The position numbers were made by a program, and so were the translations under genes. A stretch of DNA of 64,000 bases, from positions 65,759,993 through 65,823,992 of the forward strand of contig OZ024908.1 of NCBI GenBank assembly GCA_964017125.1, read 5' to 3'. Of this stretch, positions 24,447-59,405 are shown one piece after another; positions within the stretch are counted from its first letter, which is position 1, and each line of letters starts with the position of its first letter. Below the pieces are notes generated by a model. That model saw nothing but the letters and a program-made list of their open reading frames with translations, was not told the DNA's origin and did not search any database. Origin of the DNA: Flabesymbios commensalis. Taxonomy: Eukaryota > Annelida > Polychaeta > Terebellida > Flabelligeridae.

Positions 24447-24905
24447 GGAATGATATTGGGACCAATATTCCAGAATGCAAAGTGGATTATTTCAGATGTT
24501 GAATGATGAACTTTTTCAATGCCATCATGAATTATTGTCCGCTTTAAATTGAAATGTTGAAAATAGCAATGCTTCACAGATAAAATTTCATCTCAAACAG
24601 GAAACTTCTAATTTAAAACATATTATATTTGTCACTACTACTCTAGAATATCGTTATTAGAACTATAGTTATTTTTCATTCTACATATAAGACAATATTC
24701 AAATTACAGTGTAGAATGTTGTAGGCCTACATCACACAATAAACCATAATTTTGCACGATAGAAAATATGCAATGAAGGCCTAATATAGAAAAATCCGAT
24801 TTGCATTCTGGAATATTGCCCCTATTATAATTCCATACAAGCGAAGCTGGGTCCATTTCGACCAATCCGAAGCCTACGATATATCGTAACTTGTACGAGA
24901 ATCCC
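24447..24905. mobile_element. Inverted-repeat element plus one arm of the TACGATATATCGTA family
   Basis: GTATGGAATGATATTGGGAC with CAATATTCCAGAATGCAAA (24447-24494) is repeated in reverse at about 24784-24842. Immediately right, 24850-24900 carries one arm of the palindrome family seen at 6608 (CGACCAATCCGAAGCCTACG). Confidence 0.6.
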
Positions 24906-25499
24906 GACACTCACCACTTGAAAGTTTCATCGTTTCACAGTCTCTCTGGTATCGAAGGCTCATCCTAATATTGGATCAGAATCATGCCACAACTTGCCAC
25001 CGCCTCGTATCTGCTGGGATAGCCCAGTGAAAACGAGATATTCAGCAGATGATAATGTTATTCCAATGCCGGTCCACAGTGTGCGATCCTGGCCCAACAT
25101 TAAAACAACATTAGTGGAGTGCTTCGTACTTACTGTTGCGTATACATCATTACCATGACCCTGACCCAACAACACCATGTCAGTCTTATGCATGCATAAC
25201 AAAGAAACAAAGGTCACGGTTTGCATTTATCTCTTTTGAAAATCTTTCCACGCAGGAACATTCGCGTAATTTCATGACACTTCGGACCAAGTAGGCCTAT
25301 TTATTATATGATACTCCTGCCTTATTGCTAGTTCTTGACACATGGTGGAATCAGTTAATCATACTGATCGATGACGTCTAAAAAAAATCAGTATCAAGAA
25401 AACACAATACACATAATGAAGAGCTGTTTATATTGTTCGCTACGACTTTTGGCTTCCTTCTGTTCTACTATATTGCCCAAAATGACGAAATGCAGCAAT

Positions 25500-25720
25500 T
25501 ACCCCTTTCAGATCTGACGTCTGTAGACATCAGATCTGACGTATGAAGACGATCACCGCACTGACACAATTAAAATATTTACAATGTCCGTAAACCCTTA
25601 ACATACGTATTCAAATGAAGCGGAAAGAGCTAACCAAGAAATTTATGATGATTTCAAATTGAAAAAAAAGCCTTTGGTCTCATTGGTATATATAAGATAG
25701 CTTAGCACTGTAAGGGTTAA
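25500..25720 (+). mobile_element. piggyBac-like TTAA MITE (GACGTC-palindrome family)
   Basis: A head with paired AGATCTGACGTCTGTAGACA-like arms and ATCACCGCACTGAC is followed by the family body (TATTCAAATGAAGCGGAAAG, TTCAAATTGAAAAAA, TTTGGTCTC) and the end CACTGTAAGGGTTAA. Confidence 0.75.
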
Positions 25721-27079
25721 CCTGAGGGATTCAGCTGCGTCCATTGTGCATGATATCATAGGGATCAAATGCATACATGCGTTTACGTCTGCGGCATTAT
25801 CACGCAATCCCTTTCGCAGGTCTTATTACTCAATGTTAGCGGAACGCAACTTCAAACCCAGCCTAGATGGGTGGATGGAAGGCTGGCTGGCTGGGATAAA
25901 TGGTTATTGAAAAAAACAAAAATTATGTGTCACAACATGTAACATATCTATCGGCATAAGAGCTTTTGGGATATCCCTTACAACGCCGACATATTTTTGT
26001 ACAAACCATGCATAACCAAGGATTTTTTCAATTTGAGATCAGCCAACCATCAGACATTAGTTTTAGCTTGGACTATGCTAAATATTTTGCACGTATATTG
26101 ACATAATATTTCGAAACTTGCATATTTAAAAAATAAAGAATAAAAAAAACTCATATTTTATTATAAATCAAAACAATCTACTACATGGTCTTAGTGCGAA
26201 TAACCCTAGCAAAGACATTTCACATACTTATATTCTGTATTCCTACGTATAACATCTTGTTTGTCGAATAAATTGTCTGTCTGTTTGTCTGTCTGTCTGC
26301 TATTTGAATAGCTATGTTATTATATACTGCTATCCAATGTTATTATATACTGCGGTCTTGATAAATATTGTACTCTATTATATAGCACACACAATCTCAT
26401 CATGTTGCTGATTGGATTCACCGTACTGTTTGCTACCATCTTGACACAAACAGTACGGTACCATACCGTTATTACATACAGTCTCGCTAGATTGTCACAT
26501 TTAATACGTAAGCGGTAGCACGCTACATCTTTGCCTGGCAAGCCCGGCCAATTTCATTTATGGCGGGGTTGACGCCAAGGTCCTAGGTCAGGTGACTTTC
26601 ATGCATATGTTAATATGACCGGCGAATAATTTTCTGGGTCAAGGAAATACAATACTGTGAACAACTCTACATCCGGGGAAATGACCTTTCAAAAATGTCT
26701 GAACTCGGGGATTACTCCATTTTCATCTAAAAATAGCAACAAGTCACAAACATTCGCCACTGGGGCCTACCAGAGCCTACATGAAGCTCTGCCACGCCGC
26801 GTAGTGTGGCTCTGGGAACCAAAGTATATGTACCTACATCTATGGCACGATACCACTCCACAATAGTTGTTCTGTCTGTGGCTTGGAATCGGTATTTAGT
26901 TTTCTTTGAAACATGCATTTCGATAGCTTATTTTGCTAGCGCGGACAAAAGAACGTGTCTCTGAATGTAATAAACAAGAGTTTCAATTTCGCGTCACATC
27001 AAACACCACGCACGCCTGTCGAAAAAATACTACATTGGCAAATTATTGTAATACGACTTCAAATTAGTGTAACATCATA
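25721..27079. other. Non-coding stretch 3' of the leucine-rich-repeat gene
   Basis: Holds a short (TGTC)n tract at about 26274-26300 and a hairpin at 26415-26457 (arms ACCGTACTGTTTG and CAAACAGTACGGT). No exon recognised. Confidence 0.5.
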
Positions 27080-27097
27080 CACATTTTTAGTTTTTTC

Positions 27098-27103
27098 TTT
27101 ATT
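27098..27103 (-). promoter_or_regulatory. Polyadenylation signal AATAAA
   Basis: TTTATT on the plus strand reads AATAAA on the minus strand, 71-76 nt beyond the stop codon of the leucine-rich-repeat gene. The placement suits a short 3' UTR and supports 27174-27384 as the last exon. Confidence 0.5.
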
Positions 27104-27173
27104 TTTGTATAACATAAAGATAGGATACGGTTGTATAGGATACAATTTTAGAAAACAAAACAACAAATATTAA

Positions 27174-52032
<24,859 letters not shown>

Positions 52033-53289
52033 ATTGTTTTCAGTCAGAAGATTGCATGCATGTAGAAACTGTGAACCGTTCATTAACAGTTACTATAGTA
52101 TTCTTGAGACACAAATGGATAATCTTCATCTCCACTGAGATGATAAAATGATGTTTCCCATTGTGATAGTCTCGACCTGCATGTTAGATAGAGGCGTCTA
52201 AATTGTATGCATTATAGATATGCAATTATTTTCGTATGCTTTTCAACCATTTCAAACTCCACCTGACATCGCACCCTCATCGAGGCCCTATAATTATTAA
52301 ACGTATAGTTTGAAGAAATCAATATTTAAATACAGTGCTATAACATCTATGGAAATGGCATCGCACAGCTGATGCAATATTAGCTGTAAATGTTTTTAAC
52401 AATCTGAAAACGTATTTCTTTTTTAATGTGTCATCAGCATCAGAAGAAAAGGGTCCATGCAGGCACTGAAGAATGTATATATAGGCCTACACTGTTAATA
52501 TATCTATGTGTGGCATTTTCTCGATACACAACAGTATGAAATCTATAGGCATATGTATTACACAGCAAGTAATATAGGTCAGTTCGATATTCCGACAGGT
52601 CGATATTCCGACAGGTATATATATTCCGACAGGTCGATATATCAAGAGGTCGTTATTCAGACGGGCCGATATTCCGACAATGGATATTTCGACAAGTCCT
52701 GGAGGTAATGGGGATTATCCTCTTTATAATTGAATTTCTTTCTATATTTATTTATAAAAGTTAAACGCACATAAATATTACAATAATTTAACAATATGCA
52801 ATTATAGATGCAATTTGGTACATCAGGATGTCAATTACAGGTGGCCAACTACGCTTGACATTGAGAAAAAATTATATACATGATAATTACACTTATAATA
52901 AGCTGAAAGTATACATTATAATAAACAGAACTAGGGATAACATAATTACATATTCACACCCGGTAGGGTCTGTAACAGCGTCAATGCAGTCTTGATTAAC
53001 CTTATGGAATAACAAGCGCGGGAAGGAAGTCTTGACGATCCAAAAAATATCATATTTTTTTTACGTTACACCATTATCAAGCATTCGTTACATTTAATCA
53101 GTTCTTTGTATATTGTCTTTGTTAAATGTTATCAAAACTTTATTACAAGGATCATAACGACTTCACTCTCGCTGCTACATATCCTACATATTAAAAAGAC
53201 ACCCGGAAAGCAGAGAAAGCAATAAAATAAATACAAGGAATACTTTAAATAATACTTTAAATAATCTACCATGTATAGATTTTCTGATT
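52033..53289. other. Upstream region of the leucine-rich-repeat gene
   Basis: It should contain the 5' UTR and perhaps the promoter, but I see no convincing TATA box or other start signal. 52565-52700 is a short repeat (listed). The rest is AT-rich and unassigned. Confidence 0.4.
52565..52700 (+). repeat. ~17-bp tandem repeat, TCGATATTCCGACAGG
   Basis: About seven degenerate units. Single copies of the motif occur at 37411 and, reversed, at about 57022. Confidence 0.75.
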
Positions 53290-53440
53290 TTGGGACTTCT
53301 CACGAAGTTTAGAGTTCGCGAATTTTCATTTTTCTTTAGTAGCGCTGATATAATAATAATTTTGCGAGATTCTGAAATTCGCGAATTTGTCCTCCTCGCG
53401 AAATTCGCGAAAAATAAAACCTCACGAATATTAACCGATC
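53290..53440. repeat. Decayed CGCGAA-rich element
   Basis: TTCGCGAATTT, CTCGCGAAATTCGCGAAAAA and CTCACGAAT recur in both orientations, giving overlapping inverted repeats. No protein. Confidence 0.5.
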
Positions 53441-54089
53441 TACAGCAATACAAATTTCCTGGACGCAGATGCGCACTTTTCTGCAATTTGAATAATTATG
53501 TTTGGACCTTATGGTCCAAACATGTTGGAGTCGCAAAGCAACTTTCTTCATCTTATTATTATTATTATTATCTTTCTTAGTCCGCGATTACAGAGACAGT
53601 TTACAAGTAATCTACTTCAAACTTCGGCACAATGGTCCTTAGGTATACATCTTCCAGAAAAGACCTTTTTTTCATTTGTCCCGCCAGTGGATCTGGATCC
53701 TGATCCCGATTGCGTCGATCCACTGTATGGATTACCATTGACGATTTTTGCAAAGGCTATTTCTCACTCAGTTTACGAGTAATCGACGTCAAACTTTGGC
53801 ACAATGATCCTTAGGTATTCAGGTACCAGGCTATAGCTTTTTTCAGTGATCCCGCTAGTGGATCCAGAATTGTTCAGGATTTAGTAAATCCACTATGTGT
53901 ACCAATGTTGGTAGAGTGATTTATAGGGCGGTTGGTAACCTATTGATGAATTCTATGGGAGAGTCGGTCATCACAATGGCTCTTTGTATTGGCCGGCCGC
54001 CTCTCACAATGGGTCATTGTATTGGCGACTTGACCCTCTCATCACATTACCATTTAATAATAACATTTTAAATGCTAACTATTAAAATA

Positions 54090-54205
54090 ACAGTTGTAAT
54101 TACAGGGGGAATGAATCAATGCAGTTTTAAGCCAACTTTGTGCACATACAGGCTAAACTGGACAAGGAGAACCTCCTGAGGTTAGTGAGATGAATGATAT
54201 GCCAG
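54090..54205 (-). mobile_element. SINE 3' fragment carried in copy A
   Basis: GAATGAATC, TTTGTGCACATACAGGCTAA and GAGAACCTCCTGAGG match the reverse of the SINE tail. The same fragment sits at the same place in the second element copy (about 56530-56630). Confidence 0.8.
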
Positions 54206-54234
54206 TGGAGGAGAGAAAGGAGGAAGAGCGTAGG

Positions 54235-54900
54235 CAAAAAGTCAAAAAATCTAAAAAGTCAAAAATCTAAAAAAAATCAAAAAAAAGTCAAAAAAGTCAA
54301 AAATCATAAAAAAGTCAAAAAAGTAAAAAAAAGTCAAAAAACTAAAAAAAGTCACAAAAAGTAAAAAAAGTAAAAAAAGTCACAAAAAGTCAAAAAAAGT
54401 CAAAAATCTTTAAAAAGTCAGAAAAGTAAAAAAAAAGTCAAAAAACTAAAAAAAAGTCACAAAAAGTCAAAAAAGTCACAAAAAGTCACAAAAGTAAAAA
54501 AAAAGTCAAAAAAAGTCAAAAAAGTCAAAAATCTTAAAAAAAGTCAAAAAAGTCAAAAAAAAGTCAAAGAAAAGTCAAAGAATACACAAAAAGACAAAAA
54601 AGTCATAAAAGTAAAAAAAAAGTAAAAAAAAGTCGAAAAAGTCAAAAATCCTAAAAAAGTCACAAAAAGTCACAAAAAGTCACAAAAAGTCAAAAAAGTC
54701 AAAAAAAAGTAAAAAAAAGTAAAAAAAAGTAAAAAAAAGTAAAAAAAGTAAAAAAAAATCAAAAAAAGTAAAAAAAAAGTCAAAAAAAAGTCAAAAAAAA
54801 GTCAAAAAGTCAAAAAGTCAAAAAAAGTCAAAAATGTTAAAAAAAATTCAAAAATGTTAAAAAATTAAAAAAGGCGCAAAAAGTCGCAAAAGTCAAAGTC
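54235..54900. repeat. (AAAAAGTC)n-like tract in copy A
   Basis: Degenerate A-rich units with GTC, GTA or ATC between runs of 4-8 A. Confidence 0.9.
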
Positions 54901-55030
54901 CAAACTTTACTGTTACTTGAAAAGTAAAAGTCATTTCTAGTTAATTATTGGTTAAGCCATTCGTTGGCATATTCCTCAAAACAACTGGTCTGAACGTATC
55001 CATATATCATAGTTTTCAAAAAAGTGAGAG

Positions 55031-55279
55031 TTAACCCTCGCAGCGCGGGGATCGACTTTAATCGTCAGAATCTGACGTCTGAAGACGTCAGATTCTGACG
55101 TCTAAAGTCGATCACCGCACTGTAAGAGTAAATTATTTCTAACGGCCGTAGACCCATAACATAATATTATTCAAATGAATCAGAAAGAGCTAACTGAGAC
55201 ATTTATGATGGTTTCAAATTGAAAAAACCCTCTGGTCTCTACGGTTTACACGAAAATATGTCAGCGTTTAAAGGGTTAA
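55031..55279 (+). mobile_element. piggyBac-like TTAA MITE, best copy
   Basis: TTAACCCTCGCAGCGCGGGG opens and GTCAGCGTTTAAAGGGTTAA closes, so TTAA flanks and CCCT termini are both present. The head (about 55050-55115) is a large palindrome built of TCAGAATCTGACGTC arms and bounded by GGATCGACTTTA and TAAAGTCGATC. Relatives are at 23542, 25500, 44148, 51733 and 57565. Confidence 0.8.
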
Positions 55280-55357
55280 TCCCCTCTATATATTATATTG
55301 CTCTAATATATTCTCATAAGTACCTCAATGGCTCTCAGAAATTAAGGATGTCGAGAG

Positions 55358-55603
55358 TTAACCCTTTAGCCACCAAATTATTCAAGCTGAATTTTCACCC
55401 ACTTGAAGTTGTGTCTCGCTGACGCAATCCACAACTTCAAGTGAGTGAAAATTATTCATATTTTACAAAATGGAGGTCAACTGTTTTCAAATATTGCTGA
55501 TTGATGTCACATTTTATCTTTAACATGTGTAAGAGGTGGTACTTAATGTGCTAATAACAAATGAAAACCCGAATATATGCGGCACCGGCGGTTAAAGGGT
55601 TAA
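55358..55603 (+). mobile_element. TTAA-bounded hairpin MITE
   Basis: TTAACCCTTTAGCCACC opens and GGCGGTTAAAGGGTTAA closes as an inverted pair. A hairpin (about 55393-55450, arms CACTTGAAGTTGTG) lies near the left. The inverted relative is at 23345-23535. Confidence 0.8.
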
Positions 55604-55716
55604 CCCTCTCAGTGTTTTGAACGTGAGGGTATATTTCATTTATTTGAAACTGACATTTGAAACTGCGTCACCAATGTCAGTTTCAAATTAATGTCAAAGA
55701 GTGGGGCAGCACTTAA
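55600..55716. mobile_element. Third TTAA-edged hairpin element
   Basis: Starts TTAACCCTCTCAGTG directly on the TTAA that closes the previous element. It holds a hairpin (GAAACTGACATT, GCGTCACC, AATGTCAGTTTC). The right edge at TTAA 55713 is uncertain. Confidence 0.45.
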
Positions 55717-55760
55717 ACAGATAAACAAGTCAGTTATTCGAATATATATACCTCTGGGGC

Positions 55761-55808
55761 CGTATTCTCGTACAAGTTACGATATATCGTAACTTGTACG
55801 AGAATACG
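55761..55808. mobile_element. 48-bp perfect palindrome, TACGATATATCGTA family
   Basis: The arms CGTATTCTCGTACAAGTTAC plus GATA are exact reverse complements with no spacer. The outer bases GGGCC and GGGCCC extend the match imperfectly. Confidence 0.8.
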
Positions 55809-55891
55809 GGCCCTGTAGCATAGACTCTCTCGTCTTCGTCGCTATTCATCACTCACGACAGTAACTGTGAATCCACTCTTTCACTATTATT

Positions 55892-57012
55892 ATGTTTGGA
55901 CGAAGTCGTCCAAACATGTTGAAGTCGCTCAGCAACTTTCTTTTTCTTATTATTATTATTATTCTACGGCCGATTTGGCCAAACTATTTCTCCCTCAGTT
56001 TACAAGTAATCGACTTCAAGTCTTGGCACAATGATCCTTAGGTATTGAAGTTAGTTGCTATAGCTTTTTATTGCTATCCGGATAGTGGATCTGGATTTGG
56101 CCCGGATTTCATACTTCCACTGTATGGATCACTGTGTAAGTTTAATGTTGTACATTTTCAAATTTTTGCCACCCTATTTCTCACTCAGTTTACAAGTAAT
56201 CGACTTCAAACTTTGGCACATTGATCCTTAGGTATTGACTTGAGTTGCTATATCTTTTTTCGCTGATCCAGACAGTGGATCCAGTTTTATTAAGGATTTT
56301 GTAAATCCACTATGCGGTTAGGTGTCGGTGCAATTGTTTACATGTCGGTTTATAGCTCATTCATCCAATTGAAAGGATAGTCGGCCTTCACAATGGAGCA
56401 TTGTATTGCCGGCCGCCTCTCACAATAGGTCATTGTATTGGGCGACTTCACCCTCTGGTCACCATGAACACTAGAAACATTTTAAATGCTAGATTGGTTT
56501 ATTTAATTTTAAAATAACAGTTGTAATCACCAAGGGGAATGAATTAATGCAGCTTAAAGCCGCCTTTGCGCACATATAGGCTAAACTGGGCCAGGAGAAC
56601 CTCCTGAGGATGGCGAGATGAATGATATGACAGTAGAGGAGAGAAAGGAGGAAGAAAGAAGGCAAAAAGTAAAAAAAAGTAAAAAAAAGTCAAAAAAGTC
56701 AAAAATCCCAAAAAAGTCAAAAAAAGTCAAAAAAGTCAAAAATCCCAAAAAAGTCAAAAAAAGTCAAAAAAAGTCAAAAAGTCACTAAAAGTCAAAAAAC
56801 TCACAAAAAGTCACAAAAAGTCAAAAAAGTCACAAAAAGTCAAAAAAGTTAAAAAAAAAGTCAAAAGTAAAAAAAAAGTATAAAAAAAGTCAAAAAGTCA
56901 AAAATGTTGAAAAAAGTCAAAAAAGTCGAAAAAATCAAAAAAGGCACAAAAAGTCAAAAATCGAAGTCCAAACATTACTGTTACTTGAAAAGTAAAAGTC
57001 GTTTCTAGTTAT
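55892..57012 (+). mobile_element. Helentron-like non-autonomous element, copy B
   Basis: Same order of parts as copy A: start hairpin GTTTGGACGAAGTCGTCCAAAC (8-bp arms GTTTGGAC and GTCCAAAC), two ~180-bp internal repeats at about 55994 and 56174, the SINE tail, an AAAAAGTC tract, AAGTCCAAAC, the hairpin TTACTTGAAAAGTAA and CTAGTT. About 325 bp shorter, mainly in the A-rich tract. Confidence 0.6.
56663..56966. repeat. (AAAAAGTC)n-like tract in copy B
   Basis: Same unit as in copy A, about half as long. Confidence 0.9.
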
Positions 57013-57564
57013 GATTATTTTTATGTCGGAATACAGACCTGTCTGACTCACGACCTGTGGAATAACGCCGAACCGGCAACATCATATAGGCCTAAATGTA
57101 AAAATTCAAGCCTGAATATAGTTTAATTAGATATTACACCGGAATTGTGCAAGGGCGAAGTGTCAACCAAAAACAAATTCGCATAGTTTTCACTTACCTT
57201 TATCGTGAGAATGAATCAATCAGTTATTGCATGATGCTGCGTCACTAAAATAATATTATGTATGACCCTTTTTGTTTCGTCCGCGTCTGAACAATCTAAT
57301 AAATTACATAGGCCCGCCCACCAAGTAAACTATTTATTATTATTAGTCCCCTATTAACTATTATTTATTTCAAAGTATTTTCAAATATACCAGCATAGTG
57401 TACTTACCTGTTTACTATCTCATATCACCATTGATAATAACCCTGTATGCGCTATGCCTAAGCACGACTATACACATTTTAAACCTGTTTCATTAGCAGT
57501 TATTGGTAATTAAATGATTTATTAAACACCAATACTTAATACACCAATACTTAAACAACAATAC
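57013..57564. other. Unassigned stretch with a possible non-coding exon end
   Basis: On the minus strand ACGATAAAG is followed by a strong GTAAGT donor (exon end at 57198). The sequence before it, back to an AG near 57245, has stops in all frames. It could be a 5' UTR exon of the leucine-rich-repeat gene; there is no other evidence. Confidence 0.25.
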
Positions 57565-57754
57565 TGACGTCAAATTATGACGTTTAAAGTCGATCCCCCG
57601 CACCGTGAGAGTAAAAATATTTCCAATGGCCGAAGACCACATAACATATTAGGTATTCAAATAAATCAGAAAAAGCTAGCTAAGACATTTGAATTTGAAA
57701 AACCTTTTGGTCTTCATGATGTGTACAAAAGTACCCTAGCGTTGTAAGGGTTAA
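57565..57754 (+). mobile_element. piggyBac-like TTAA MITE, left end lost
   Basis: TGACGTTTAAAGTCGATCCC, TATTCAAATAAATCAGAAAA, CTTTTGGTCTTCATG and the end GCGTTGTAAGGGTTAA match the family best preserved at 55031. Confidence 0.7.
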
Positions 57755-57912
57755 AATAAGATGACTTAGCAAGCAAAGCGTTGACCTGTCACATGAATGA
57801 AGCATATTTGCTGTCCAATACGAAGTTTGTAAGAGAGAAATAAGTTTATATTTGAACGATATGTATTTATCCGCTGATCAGAGAAAACATTATATTTGGT
57901 ATTAATGCAAGA

Positions 57913-58000
57913 ATATATCGTCGCCACGGAGCTAAAGGCTCCTATCTGACACTCGTTAGAGTGGCAGATAGGATCCTTTAGCTCCGAGGCGACGATATAT
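57913..58000. mobile_element. Hairpin element, second copy of 8788-8874
   Basis: Arms ATATATCGTCGCC with GGAGCTAAAGG, complement to the right; opposite orientation to the copy at 8.8 kb. Confidence 0.8.
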
Positions 58001-59405
58001 TATTTGCTAAGGAAACCATTTTGCATAATAGGCCTACCATTTGCATAATGCAATTGCAATATTGGAATGGGAATGATACGGTAAGCTTTACTATAAGCGA
58101 CACCTGATAGGTCTATGCTTATGAGTTACACGCCGTAGGCTTCTTGAGTTTATTTATAATAAATATAAATCACGTTCTCTGCTGTGTAAATAACCCTCCC
58201 AAAATAAACATATGAACAGTAAACAAAAAACTAGATTATTTAACAATAGTTATTATAAGTTATAGTTATATTATAGTACGTGTAACAGAAATGATAGGCA
58301 TAACTATGCTGCCGTGCAAAGCCAAAAGGCAGTATCTGCTTACTTGTAATGGCGAGATTTAACATGGCAAATAAAACCTTTCCAAACGCTTTAGAAACTT
58401 TTTCAAATCCGTCTTGAACACATTCTTACATTTTTTTACGAAAATTATTGCGAAAAACTTTTTTGGTAATATTGTATTAAAATATTTTTAGAATGTCACA
58501 AAACTGTTTTAAATAACGTTTTGTTAATATATAATAAACGAACATAATCTACAATAAACGTTTCTATTAATTTTGGGGGAATCATTCGGGCTATGTTTGA
58601 ACAAAATATTGCATAACATTGTTTTAATGATGTGAACCATTTTCGTGATGCATTTTATACTATCGCTTAAAAAACGTTTTGGCAATATCCTAAGCATACC
58701 TGAATTATTTATTACAACTTGGTTTTTGTTTTCTGCCTACAAAAAATAGTTTGCATCAGAGCCACCTGGTGATTCAGATACATAAGGCGACACCTGGTGA
58801 ATGAGTGTTGATAAATATAATTGTCAATAGTGTCATAAACCACACAAAGCCAATCACCCCATATAAGGACGTAATTATTCATACCATATACGTAGTCAGC
58901 AGCCAGCCAACATAAGCTATCATTTCAACACATGGCAAATGTTTGTTACAAGCAAACCAACAACACAGCCATGTAGTTTAATAACCCACGAATGACGTCT
59001 AGCCTGCTGACATCATTTTTTTCGTTCCGAAAGTGTCTAAATTAGCGAAAACAAAATGGCCGCCAAATGGCGCTATTATAATATGATGTAACATTGCCAA
59101 TATTTATCCTTTTCTAATGATTTCGGTGTGTAATATAATGTTTTCGTGGTCACGGAACACGATTATGACAATAAAAACATCATATTAGTACTTTTTATTT
59201 ATTAAAATCGTCATATGATGTGAAAAAATCAAGTATTTTTATGCAAATCCAAGTGGTGAACAACTGTATCCTTCTCTAGGCATAGTTTTCAAAGTAAGGA
59301 CATATCAACCTGTTAACCGGTCATACTTGGTGTACTAAATTATTAGAATAATATTGAGAAATATACGTCACCAAAACAATTTGGTCCATAATAGTAGACG
59401 ACAAC
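58001..59405. other. Non-coding stretch with small repeat pieces
   Basis: It holds one arm of the AAAAGGCAGT hairpin family (58311-58350), a loose tandem of AAAACGTTTTG and GGTAATATT motifs (58420-58700), and a fragment of the MITE at 2928 (58856-58905, CCAATCACCCCATATAAGGA). No exon recognised. Confidence 0.5.

Larger units (their letters stand above)
53498..54943 (+). mobile_element. Helentron-like non-autonomous element, copy A
   Basis: Starts with a small hairpin (GTTTGGAC CTTAT GTCCAAAC), continues with two ~170-bp internal repeats (CAGTTTACAAGTAATC ... GATCCTTAGGTAT), an old SINE tail, and a long AAAAAGTC tract. It ends with AGTCCAAAC (inverted to the start), the hairpin TTACTTGAAAAGTAA and CTAGTT. 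Subterminal inverted repeats, internal tandem repeats and a 3' hairpin near the end are known marks of Helentron-type rolling-circle elements. The class is my inference; that this is one repeat shared with 55892-57012 is plain. Confidence 0.6.

Noticed and set aside
24960-25226. 88-codon minus-strand frame with a GTAAGT donor as an exon
   Set aside because: It overlaps a decayed CCAGCAAACAC core and no partner exon or domain was found.
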